In this document: in pieces, positions 1 to 11,100 of the stretch
Layout: the number at the start of each line of letters is the position of its first letter
How positions within the stretch are numbered: the stretch's first letter is position 1
Source: Drosophila pseudoobscura
Taxonomy: Eukaryota; Arthropoda; Insecta; Diptera; Drosophilidae
Length of the DNA: 64,000 nt
Assembly: GCF_009870125.1 (NCBI RefSeq)
Contig: NC_046683.1
Span: forward strand, 45,709,869 to 45,773,868
Direction: 5' to 3'
Made by a program: the position numbers and the translations under genes
The notes under the pieces: generated by a model
Databases searched by the model: none
The model's input: only the letters and a program-made list of their open reading frames with translations
What the model was told of the DNA's origin: nothing

Positions 1-25
1 GTCCCACTTGAAAGTTCGAACTTAA

Positions 26-1320
26 CCCACTTAACCCCCCTCTATTTAAACAAGTGAACAACTTGAGTTAAGCCGCGGAAAATACAACCACTAACCATAC
101 TGTATGCTTAGTGGTAGTACCCACTGGTCGACGATGGGTTAATCGTTCTCTGTCCATGATCGGAAATCATATTCTCCGATTTTGATATTCGGTTTAATAT
201 TACTAGCTAGCTAAGACTTTCAGCTCTGAACAAATAATTTTATCCGATTGACGAATTACTTTCGTACACGAGTGGCTAATTATAAGAACTCATCTAGGTT
301 GGATTGTTTATAGAATAAGGTTTGAACAAAAAAGGTAATGAAAAATGTACATTTTTTACATGGTAACTACACGGTAACTACACGTTTGGCTACATATCAA
401 CTACATATTTATGGAGTGGGGCAATTGTATACCCTATTTCCTTTAATTCATGTTAAAAATCTGCTTTCCAAGCTGATTTGAAACATTAATAATGAATTTT
501 TCACAGAATAAACTGTTTTAGACCTATTAATGCATTTGATACATATTCTTGGTCTATGTAGGAAGAAACTGCACCATTTCGTTGAAATAGCTTCAAAACA
601 GAGAATGAGATTTTGCATTCCTTTGAGCTTGAAGTGACAAGCAAGTCCTCAATTCTATACCCTTTTCCAAGGGTATGCTAAATTTTGCTCATTTTGAATA
701 GCTAGAGATAATAATTTGATCGATCAGTTAAATGGCGTTTATTCTTTGTGGTTGTGCAAACCGATCTTGCAGCATCTTTGAAGACTAACAAAGAACACCT
801 GTGCGCTAATTCGACTTCCAAACACATATATATAAGTTATTTTATTCTGCATTAAACATTAAAACAGTTTACATTGACTGCGAGCTTTTTACTTTAGTGT
901 GTACGGATATTTAAAAATTTTAATAAAAGAAGGCCTTAAGAATTTTCCTTAATACTTTGAATTCTTCAAAATTCCTCTTGTGGCGTCTTTTTAGTTGCTA
1001 GAGCTTTATGTTATTCAAGAGCTCTCAACAGTTTAACACAATTACCGAAAGACGCAAGCACGGAATCCGAAGTTATAGAGTCAGTAATACTGGTGGGTTG
1101 CTTGGGAGATCATCACGGTGAATAACAATAAACGATAAAATAAACGAGTGCCATCTGCCTCAATGATGTGTCGAAGACCCATGTCGGTAGGACCCTTTAG
1201 TTTAGTCCAGAAGAGCATGGTAATCTCACTGAAATGGACGACATATGAAGATAGTCTCCATCACTACCTTGACATACCCATCCATACGGAACCATTTATT
1301 GGGTAGTAATTCGATGCCGT
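26..1320. repeat. Left arm of a ~1.3-kb inverted duplication
   Basis: Read on the minus strand, this segment is colinear with 59844-61083 on the plus strand. Matched blocks include the stretch around 1081-1110 with 60045-60090, the block at 733-880 with 60260-60400, the block at 600-720 with 60411-60520, and the block at 231-350 with 60680-60810. Small indels separate them; for example the left arm has extra bases near 520-600. By eye the arms look clearly diverged, roughly 80-90 percent alike, so the duplication is not recent. Similarity fades at about 26 on the left and beyond 1320 on the right. There are no obvious terminal repeats or target-site duplications, so it does not look like an ordinary transposon. 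Confidence 0.85.
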
Positions 1321-1625
1321 ACAGCAGGTACGTCACGGATAGAAATAATACAAGGCTGACCTAGAAGGTTTGGTCCTTATTCGGGCTTACGAGCGAAAAT
1401 TGCAAAACGAGATGCACGCAGCTGGCGAACATAATTGGTAATAGCGTGGTCATGGCTATTAAGGGGCCTGTGAGTTACCATTTATTAGGAAAATTATAGT
1501 TTTGTATTTGAAATCAAATATTACTTACTTTTGAGTTCGGTTTCCACTTCTGTGTCTGTGTAGTTCGTACAGTCACAGGTGCTGAAGCTGAAGCTTAAGG
1601 GTACGACGTGAGTACACCTACAAGT
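1081..1625 (-). pseudogene. Decayed multi-exon gene, 3' part (unrecognised membrane protein)
   Basis: On the minus strand three exon-like pieces join in phase. One ends about 1538 at a GTAAGTAA donor. One runs 1467-1278 with a CAG acceptor. The last runs 1228-1081 and ends in TGA, but it needs an intron of only 49 nt. The middle piece encodes two hydrophobic, membrane-like segments, one of them containing VTYLLYGIELLPNKW. An in-frame TAG at 1361-1363 interrupts that piece, and no convincing exon lies upstream, so I call it a remnant. A possible AATAAA for it lies at 842-847 (minus). The 3' portion is repeated, more degraded, at 59844-60051. I cannot name the family. It could instead be a living gene with splicing I have misjudged. 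Confidence 0.35.
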
Positions 1626-1914
1626 TACCATTTAATAGTTAAATTGTATAAATATTTTAGAATTAAAATCCTTACACTTGAATTTATTTGATAAAAATAT
1701 GAAATGTGATGTTTCTATGTCAGTGAACTATAAGTATCTGATTGTAAACAATGAAATATAGTTCAAACTTGTATTGAATTAAAACTGACAGAGTGCCAAT
1801 CCTAATGTTTTATGCATACATACCTACTATACTGCTTTCAGTAACTATATTGCTAGATGACTAATAACAGATAACAGCCAAAAGTATAGACAGATGGAAA
1901 GAAATATAATTCTT

Positions 1915-2170
1915 ATTTTTATCCCCGATAATCAAAATGAATATAGGGGTATGTTAGATTTGGACCCCATAAAGTATATATATTCTCGATCAGCATCAAT
2001 AGTCAAACCATTTCTGTCTGTCTATCCCTTCGATCCGATGTGCTCAAAGGCTATAAAAGATAGAGACTCCTGTGATTTCGTACTGTTCCAAGTGTATTTC
2101 AAAGTTTCGCCCTGCCTCCATCCGCCCCCACAATGGACTTTTAAAGATACGAGAAGACTAAACAAGCAGA
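1915..2170 (+). repeat. Degenerate dispersed repeat, same family as 20741-21058
   Basis: The stretch with CTCCTGTGATTTCGTAC, CAAAGTTTCGCCC and CCGCCCCCACAATGGAC has the same order of landmarks as the better preserved copy at 20741-21058 (CTCCTGTGATATCGGAC, CAAAATTTCGACGCACCC, CCGCCCCCGCAAAGGAC). The open frame across it (1894-2184, 96 codons) follows the repeat and is not evidence for a gene. I recall sequences of this kind being widely dispersed in Drosophila genomes, but I cannot assign a named family. Confidence 0.5.
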
Positions 2171-2363
2171 ATCATAGAGAATGACTATATCTTCCAGATT
2201 GGATCTGGATCAGATTGGATTATTATTAAGGCCAGAATTTGTTGTGGCGCACCATCTTTACATCTTTCCTTATTGATCCGCGAATCATGCAAGATATCCA
2301 AAATATCTTTATTGTTCTTTGGTTTCCCATTCGAAAGATGCTGCCTTATATATCACCATAGAC

Positions 2364-2474
2364 ATGTTGATCCATTATCGATTTGAGCCACCTGCCTTTC
2401 AGCCACCTCCCTTAGAGCCGCCTGCCTTTCAGCCACCTCCCTTTCAGCCACCTCCCTTAGAGCCACCTCACTAA
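2364..2474 (+). repeat. 15-bp tandem repeat forming a 36-codon Pro-rich ORF
   Basis: From about 2384 to 2472 a 15-bp unit of the type AGCCACCTCCCTTTC is repeated about six times with small changes. In one frame it gives a short ORF (ATG at 2364, TAA at 2472-2474) whose product would repeat the pentad E/Q-P-P-A/P-F/L. The ORF stays open because the unit length is a multiple of three. I see no promoter or similarity to support translation. The simplest reading is a minisatellite. Confidence 0.6.
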
Positions 2475-5400
2475 TGTGACATGTGAGTCAGATCAAGAGT
2501 CTTTTCTAGCAAAAAGAAAACAATTCGGCTTTCGTCGGACCACAGAATGCAAGTGTTGTTTCGAATACTGCAGTCGCTTTGATACATGCTTTTAAGTCTA
2601 AAGTTTTTTTTTCGTATTTTGGACATTCAATTTATGTTCTTGTAAGCAAGATTTAATTTTTTAAGATTCTTCTACTTGTCTTTAGGACGCGGCCTTTCAT
2701 CCACGTGTTTCTTCTTGTTAGCATATTTTAAAGCATTGTGAAATATTTTATTGAAGTAGCCGATGATTTTCCTCCTTTTGAATAGGTATTGCCTTTCGCA
2801 ATCAAATGTTTGATCCTTTGGTTTCTTTCATCATTAAAGTGCTTTCTGAAAGCCATAACTACTTATATTTTTTTGTAACTTTTTCGTAATAATCCGCCCA
2901 AGCAACCGATAATTTTCCGAGAATTGCCTGTTAGATCTGTTAGAATTGGGGGAGTAAAAACACTTCTGTCAGAGAGAAGAGATGTAACATCACTTTATAT
3001 TACAGAAGAGTGGAAAAAATATTGGATAGGGACCATGTTTTAAAACAATAAAGACTGAGGTACTCAGCAGTGCTATTTGTTTCTCCGTCACTGTATAATA
3101 TACCGTAGGAAATGGTTAATGGTGTGTGGGCTCTTCTTAATAAGCTATATTAAGTCTCGATATAGTGTTTGGCCAGTCGATCATTTTTGCATACTTTGCC
3201 GCAGATTTTGAATTCTTTGCAGAGAAACAAAATCAAACTCCAAATATAATTGATAGCCAGAAAATGTTCTCAATTTAAATGAATTTTGGTTGTTAGCAGC
3301 CAACGTTTTCCCTATCGTACATATTTAATATATCCTGTGCCAATCTTCTCAAAGGCCTTTTAAAAACTCATCCAGATTATTCTCAATGAATAATAAGAAA
3401 TATATTAGGACGATTAGTGGCTGCCACAGAAGCAGAATTATGTGCTCTCTCCTTTGGTCTTCAGGCCGATGACGAATTCGAACAAATTGTACAATATCAC
3501 GCTGATCTGATTCCCATATTGAAGCTATTCATGTGCCGACCGATTGACTCGACCACTACGATGTGTGGTAGATGGTAGATGGGGCGATGCAATGCTATTT
3601 CTGCAGCGTCATGCCGAAAAAGTTAATAAAAACAGCGATTTATCACACTCCTAACAGTAATCAATCTCCTACCGTCTGTCGGTGGATTGCAGACAGGGAA
3701 ATTACTTACATGAGCGACTTCAATCCAAACAGACCGCGGGTGGCCCTACCTACCGCCAGTGTATGTAGGTACCGGGAGAACGGCCCCAATTACGAGCCAA
3801 GGCGCCGCCCGAAAGATTTCCCCTCTATTTCTATGTATGGTCGGTCTGGCGGTCTGTCGGCATGACATCCAAAACATATTTCAAATCCTGGATTAGCATA
3901 TAATTATGCACAATATTTCTGCAATTGGCAGGGCCTCGGACCATCGTTAATTCCTTTTCAATTTCCGAAATCGCGCATTTATTCAAGTCAGGCTCTTTGC
4001 TATAATTTGCGTCGCACGCCCATGCGCAGACGACTTGGGGGCGGGCCAAGTTGGGGCATACACACACACAACACACAACACACATGTAGGTATTGGATAA
4101 TTGGAGGATGTGTTGAATTGAAAAGCCTGCCGGGTAATCCGATCGATCCAGCACACACTCCCCAGATGTTGGGTTCCAGCGTTCCACGGCTCCAGGTTGC
4201 AAGTTCCAGGTTCCAGGTTGCTCCTTTTGAGTTATGGAGCATGCCCGCTAAGTGAGCCGGGCGGGCACGGCTGCGCACTCGCTCAACGCTTTCAACAACT
4301 ACTGAGACGCAAGGTTCCTGTGGTCCTGCTGCCGTTGGTGGTCTTATCAGGAGCCGAAGTGCACTCCCAACTGCCAGAAATGGCATTGCTGCGCATCCAT
4401 TATCGGCTCTGTCACTGCTCTGGCCCGAGCTCCGCCCCGCCCCAGACAGTCGACCAGCGCCACTGGGCATTTTGCACTTTTGCTCAGCGGCCGGGATCGG
4501 TATGCCCTGAGTTATTGTGTGGATACGATCAAATTATAGGCCTGGGCTTGCATTAAACTCGCATAGAAGTCGATGGTTCTTGCTCTTCGTTGGTCGCTGG
4601 TCGCTCGTCGCTGCTGAATGGTGGATGGTGGATGGGTCGATCTCCGACTTCAGAGGATGCACACTTCATCATCGTTTGGGCAGAGCATCCGGTCAGGATA
4701 GTCAGTCGGTGTCGGTGTCGGTGTCGGTGGACGTGGACCCTTTCCACTCTGTTCCTAAACATGTCAACACGTGCAAAACAATGCTCGATTCTCATTTTCG
4801 TGCAAATGAATTTGAATTTATGCAAATGAGCGGCTGCTGCCAGTTCACAGCGGCTTCGATATGTTCGCACGCCGCAGCCACAAAGTCTGCCCAGGCAGGC
4901 TCGGGATCGGGATCGGGATGGGGATTTGCGTCTCCGTCTCCGAATGAGAGACGCATGCGAATAAAATAAAAATCGCTGGAAATTGCACCAATTAAGTGGA
5001 AATGTATTCGGCCGGAGCTGGAGCTGGAGGGAGCAGATTGCTCTGCATTTATCAGCGATATTAAAGCGTTAAGTGAATTACTTATTCCCGTCGCCGCAGC
5101 AATGCGTTACCTTTCATGTCCTCCTCGGAGCTGGGTGTCGGTGTCACCGCTGCTGCCGGTCGATGTCGATGGCCGCGATCTTGCATGCGACAATTATATG
5201 CTGCGCGGTCCGACGCCAGCCTGGCTCCCGCTCTTGCACCCAGTGCCAGTGGACCAGGACCAGAGGAGGAAGGCGGCATCTATCACAGCAGTGATGAGGA
5301 GGAGGCAGAGAGGGGCTCGGTCGGCTCTGGTCCTATGCCATGTAGTGATCGCTACTGAAGACGCTTTTGCCATTCCGTTGCCGCTGGTCGGTCGCTGATC

Positions 5401-7640
5401 GATTCAAGCCCAATCGATCCGCAGCATCATGCAACCGCGCACAGCTCTGGGCCAAGAAGTCCCAGTTCCAGTCCCAGTCCCAGTCTCAGGGAAGAGACAC
5501 AAGGCGAAACAGAGGCAGAGGCAGAGGCAGAAGCAGAGGTTGAGGTTGAGGTCTCTCCTTAGCTTAACAAATCGTGCCAAATAACACAACATAATGACAA
5601 CAAAGCAGACGACAGGGATAGCAACGACTGCGACTGCGACTGCAAAGACGTTGGTTGTCCACTTGGCTGCCTTTGGCCCTGTCTCTGGATCTGGCTCTGG
5701 CACTGGCTCTGGCTCTGGGATTGGTATTGGTCCCAAGACTGCGACTGCGACTGCTTCTGTCGGTGATTGCCATTTCAAGATTTTGCCACTCACACACTCA
5801 CAGCTCCACAGTGTGGGGATGGCGAAAATTAAGAGATATTTATAATAAGCACGAAAACCACTTAATACTAACGCCTTTGGCAATTAACAGGTACAGCTCC
5901 GCTCCGGCAAGGATGCTGCTAGGCCTCTCTCTCTTTCTCTCTCTCCTTCGATGATGTGCAGCCCCAGCCCCAGCCCCAGCCCCAGCCCCAGCCCCCATTC
6001 AACGACTTTCGATTTGCATTCTTATAAAGTATTTACACTCAAAATTAAACATGTTCTTACTAAATATGTGCAATATATAAACAAAGCAAGCTAAAGAAGA
6101 AGGAAATTCGTATTCTTTATTGAATTTTTACACATTTTGCACAGGAAATCAAGAAAGCTAAGTTCGTACTGGATCTAAACTACAATTTTGTACTTTTGTA
6201 ATGCATCTTTAAAAGAAAACAAAAACGTTCTTCTAAAAAATACTCTAACAGTACTTGTGTTTGACCTATCGTCTTTATAACAGCCATTTGATATAGTAAT
6301 CCGATCTGCACGGCTTCGATTCAAGTAAAAAGAAGGGTCTGTGCAAAAACCAGATAGTCTTTTGGGCTGAGAAACTACTTTGCAGAGAATCAGGCATATG
6401 TATAAGACAATATGAAAGGGAATGGAGTTGATGGGAATCAAAAAGTATAATTTATATTTCCTATAGTGGAAAATCATTAAATCGTTTAACCCAATTGTTA
6501 ATTTTCAGAGTTCTTATAGTATCGCCGACGACTCTCAGGAGGATGCTCGTCTATTCAAAACCGAGATCAGAAGCTGCACAAAGCGCCAGAGCTGCTGTTG
6601 CCACAAAAGCAATCCAAGTGAAAGCCACTCCATGCGGCCACTGACGGGCGGGCTCCCTCCTCGATGCCGTGGCTGTGGATGGGGGCTCCCTCCACGTATA
6701 GAGTACAATGTACACTGTTTCGACGACTCATCAAAAGCCCCAGGTATGGGGTTTTAATTGTTTTGCATTCTCTTGGCAGGCAGGCAGGCGGGCAGGCAGG
6801 CAGGCAGGCTGGCGTATTTCTTTCATCATCACGCATCGAAATCGACGCTGGAGTTGACGCCTTCGGTGGCTCATTACAATCAATAATGGTGGCTGGCGCA
6901 GGGTTCGTTCGATTGATTCTTTCAGCTTCCCTTCAGTATTGAGAGTCGATCGATCGGACAGCGAGTGTGGATATTGTGTGGTGATGGTGGTGGTGGTGGT
7001 GCTGCTGCTGCTTTTGCTGGGGATCGGGATCGAACACTGTTAAGCGAACGATTATAGAAGTGGTTTTCTGATTTGACAGGCGTTAAATTAAAATTTAATT
7101 CGGCCATCTATATAATTATAGTGATCCATCCGAGCATACACATTGACGACAAAAACGAGGACGGCGACGACTTCTCAGCGCATGTAATTAAAGCCACATT
7201 AATCACCCGGCTCCGGCTCCAGGCCCAGCTCCAGCTCCAGCCTCAGATGAAGCCTCAGATGGGTCGGTCAGTCGGTCGGTTGGTCGGTCAGTCGCTCGCT
7301 CGCTCGCTTCGAAGAAGATGCCAGGTACTCGAGTTTGAGCTGGAGCCTGTGCCTCTGTTCCTCTGTGCCTGTGCCACTGTCTTGGTGTCTGTCTCGATGC
7401 CTCTGCTCTGCTCAATGCTTTTGGTAGCCACAAAATTGTCAGATTTGTCCACTTGAGTTATTTTCGAATGCGCGTTGTGCCCCCGGGCTCCCCTCTGACT
7501 CTCCCCCTCTCTCCCTCTCTCTCTCTCTCTGATCTCCTCTCCCTTCACTGACGAAGGGTGTCATCTTCTGAATTCCCAACCAATTATACGAAACTCGTGA
7601 GAATTTATCGCACGCATGTCATCGTATTGTATAGATTCGG
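2475..7640. other. Intergenic DNA downstream of eyg, no gene seen
   Basis: No coding region is supported here. About 2475-3560 and 6000-6500 are AT-rich. The rest is GC-richer and holds many simple repeats: GTCGGT units near 4705-4735, CAGTCCCAGTC and GGCAGA units at 5455-5545, GACTGC and GGCTCT units at 5625-5760, CCCAGC units at 5958-5993, CAGG units at 6776-6810, GGTCGG units at 7260-7310 and a CT run at 7500-7535. The open frames present have no codon structure independent of these repeats. The part nearest 7.6 kb may include 3' UTR of eyg. Confidence 0.5.
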
Positions 7641-7646
7641 TTCGGT

Positions 7647-7652
7647 TTTATT
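7647..7652 (-). terminator. eyg: Candidate polyadenylation signal of eyg
   Basis: AATAAA on the minus strand about 200 bp past the eyg stop codon at 7856-7858. It is the first exact match downstream of the gene that I noticed. It is a candidate only, because the region is AT-rich and the true 3' UTR may be longer. Confidence 0.35.
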
Positions 7653-7855
7653 TGTACTCAGCACGCGGTTAGAGATACTCGTAAAAACTGAATAAATTAA
7701 GTAAAAAAATTGAAAAAAAAAATAAAATTGCACTAAATATTCTCCATTGAAAGCGATAGGAAACGGACACTGCCTGACAGAGCCCTGCCTCCTATGGCCC
7801 CAATAGATCATCACTCTGTAGGATGGGTAAATATGTATGTGTAGTAGTAGTAGCT

Positions 7856-8069
7856 CTATGCCGTCTCCTCTGCGCCTCCCTCTGCGTCGTGCTCCACGTT
7901 GATCTCCTCCTCCTGCTCCTCTGTATCCAGATCCAGGCCAATCGGATTCATCTGCGGCGTGGCCATGTACTTGGCTATGTACTGGCGAGCAAAGTTGAGA
8001 GCGAAGGCCGCCGCCGAGGCCTGGGGAATGGGCATCGGCATGTGCATCGACATCGACATGGGCATGTGT

Positions 8070-8107
<38 letters not shown>

Positions 8108-11100
8108 TGGCATGGGCAGGGTACGGAACGCACTGTTCTCACCGCCCATTGATAATGGAGCTGATGCTGTGGGTGAGGCAGGAGGTGCCGGTGCCGCTTC
8201 CCGCGTTGCTTCCACCTCGAGGACGAAGTTGTTGCTGTTGATGTTGCTGTTGTTGTGGGAACTGCTGCTGTTGCTGCAGGTGGTGGAGGTGGTGGTGGTG
8301 TTGCTGCTGCTGCTGCTGATGTGGCTGGTGTTGTAGAGATGGCGATGGCCCGGATACGCGTGATGCTCCAGCGGCTTCTGAGGACCAGGCTCGGGCGTCG
8401 ATGCAACTGGAGGTGGACCTCCAGCAGGCGTTGACGTTGACGTTGGCGTTGGCGTTGGCGATGTTGAGGTCGATGTCGAGTCGCGCTGCTTGAGCATGTT
8501 GACCCGTTGGTGGCGCCGCCATTTCGCTCGTCTGTTGGAAAACCAAACCTAATTGATCAATCGACGGAGAGACAATTTGTTAGTTGATAAAGAAAGAGTG
8601 GGGGCTGTGTCTGTGTGTTCGCTTCTGAATCGATGTGGTTAGTAGGCAATGACGGTACATATATTTCAGAGGCCACAAACCGAAACCGAAACGGATACGG
8701 AAACCGAATCTGAGTCCGTATCCGAATCAGAGGCCGACTCGCACTCACCTGCACCCGCGCCTCGCTCAGCGCGGTCCTGCCAGCCAGCTTCTCGCGGGTG
8801 CTCACGCACGGATAGTGCGACTTTTCGAACTCCTTCTCCAGTTCGTCCAGCTGCTCCGGGCTGAAGGTTGTGCGGTTGCGGCGGAACTTGGGCTGATCGC
8901 TGTCCTGCGACTCGCTGTCCTCTCCCTCAATATCTGCCGAGGGGAGTGGGTTCTTTTAGCAGGGACTCAACAGCCCGTAGCACACTATTACCACTCACCA
9001 ATCACACGGTTGGCGTCTGTATCCACGTCTGCATCCGCCTCCGGGGAGCGGCTGCTCCTGCTCTCCCTGCTCCCCGAGTCCGGCGAGAGGGCCGGCAAGG
9101 AGAGCCGTCCACTGCCGGCACTGCTCTCCCCACAGGCACTCCCGTTGGTGGTATTGTTGCTATTGGTGGTGTGGGAGTTCGCATTGGAGCTGGAATTGCC
9201 GTCGCTGCCGTAGCTACTGCTGCCGGGAAGGGCTCCGCCGGCGGGCAGGGGCACAGCACCCCAGAGCGGATGGTGGCCGGGCCACGTGGGAAAGCTCGTG
9301 TAGGGATGTGGGTGCGTGGGATGCAGGGCATAGCCGTAGCTGGCGGCTCGGGCGAACTCCGCCGCGGCCCGCTCGGCGGCGCGGTTGCGCAGAATGCGAT
9401 TGATGCTGCTCACCGACGGGGCGGTGGCATTCGTGCAGACACCTGTGGGAGAGGGCATGAGAGGATGATAATGCTTGTGGACTGCACACCGGATGCTGTA
9501 CGTCATGACCCGCTCATGACCCCGAACAAATGAGCCCAAGATTGACTGTAATGAGAGGGCCATTCGCGATTCGAATCTGCCTCTGATCCGAGGTCCAGCT
9601 CCAGCTCCACCGCCAGTGCCAGTGCCAGCGCCAGTTCCGCCTGTGTGTTCGTGCGTCTCATGTGAGAGATGGCTATCGGAACGATTCATTGCCCCGAGCG
9701 ATTTGAACTGACTGCCTATGTCCACTGCCCACAGGCGACTGTCAACTGCCGTCAACTGGTTGCTGGCTCTGCTGCTTTGCTGGTTAGTGGCTTCTGGAGG
9801 CTGGTTGGTTAGTGGACTCCCTGGCTACCATTCTGATTATCGTTCCCTTGCAGACGGACCGGACTGGACCCCGAAATGAGTGACACAAATGTGAGCACAT
9901 TTACATATCAATCGGCATCGATGGGGCTCCCGGCAGCACAGACTCCACTCCCGTCTTCGGAACGGATCGGAACGGAACGGATGTTCATAAATTAGCCAAT
10001 CGATAAATCTAAATCTACGCCACTGAAACAGTATATTCTTACAACATTAAATGAGCCTCGCTCGGGACTGGACTTGAAACGGGGGCTATCCGATCGCGGA
10101 TAAATCGCAAAGCATTCGCATTACGAGCACCATAAACACATCAATCCAGACCGATGGCCCGATCGATGCCTGATGGCTGATCTTCTGCTGCTGCGGCTGC
10201 GGCTGCTGCTGCTATTCCAACTGCTTCTGGTTCTGTCAGTCTCCCCATCTCTGCTGAAGAAGCGCGTAAACCTGCACTGCCCGCCCAAAGCCACAGCCAA
10301 AGCCAAAGCCACAGCAAGAACCAGAGCCATAGCCAGAGACAAACCCAAAGCCAAAGCCAAAGCCAGATCCACATTCAGACCAGGACGCACACAACACAAG
10401 ACGACGACGACGACGACGGCGACTACTCTTGTCGCGACCGTTGTCATTTGTTGTGCAATTTCGCTTTCGGGGGTTCCCTGTCAGTTAATTAGCTCAGCTA
10501 CTCTCATTGTGTCCCGCCCTGGGGGCAGGAAGCAGGGAGCAGAGGGCAGGGCGCAGGGTGCAGGTGGCAGGGGGCAGGGGAAGGACTCCCGATCATCTGG
10601 CCCTATTGTTCCGCATCCGAATCTGACTTACCTTCGCTGATCAGTCTCTCGCGTATTTCCCACGCGAAAATCGTTGGATTCTCGCGCTTGTACTGCTCGA
10701 TCTTGGAGACAACCGTTGGGGTGGCCACCTTGGGCTTGGAGCCGCCGATGAGGCCAGGTGGTCGCAGGGTGCCTGAAAAGATAGAGATTATATGCCATAT
10801 TATAAGAGTGTGTCCGATCTCCGACAAACCTCTAACCTCCGACCTCCGACCTCCACTGGGGTTGTATAACCCCATTCTAATCATTTTCTCTCGCCCGAAA
10901 TAACGCTAGGGGCATTAGCGCATTGTGCGACTCGCATAATTTTCACATTGTTCAGCAGCTCTCTTCCCGTGTGGGCGTTTCGAGTCGAGCGGGTCAAAAG
11001 CCCTCCGGCAGCATTGCATTGTGTGCCACTATGGGTTCGAGCTACCTGTTTGCCCTGCCCTGCCCTGCCCCGCCCTGCCCTGCCCCACTGCCACTAACTA

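Noticed and set aside
1894-2184. 96-codon frame as a small gene
   Set aside because: It overlaps a degenerate copy of the dispersed repeat found at 20741-21058, which explains the sequence.
8139-8546. Alternative minus-strand frame over the eyg last exon with poly-His/poly-Gln
   Set aside because: It is the shadow of the real frame, which continues the homeodomain into [10 protein letters not shown] and is supported by its match to toe.
8988-9755. 255-codon minus-strand frame taken as one exon
   Set aside because: Only 8999-9442 is exonic. Upstream of 9442 a CCCACAG acceptor precedes the VCTN codons, and downstream GTGAGTGG at 8998 is a donor; both are needed to match Pax structure.
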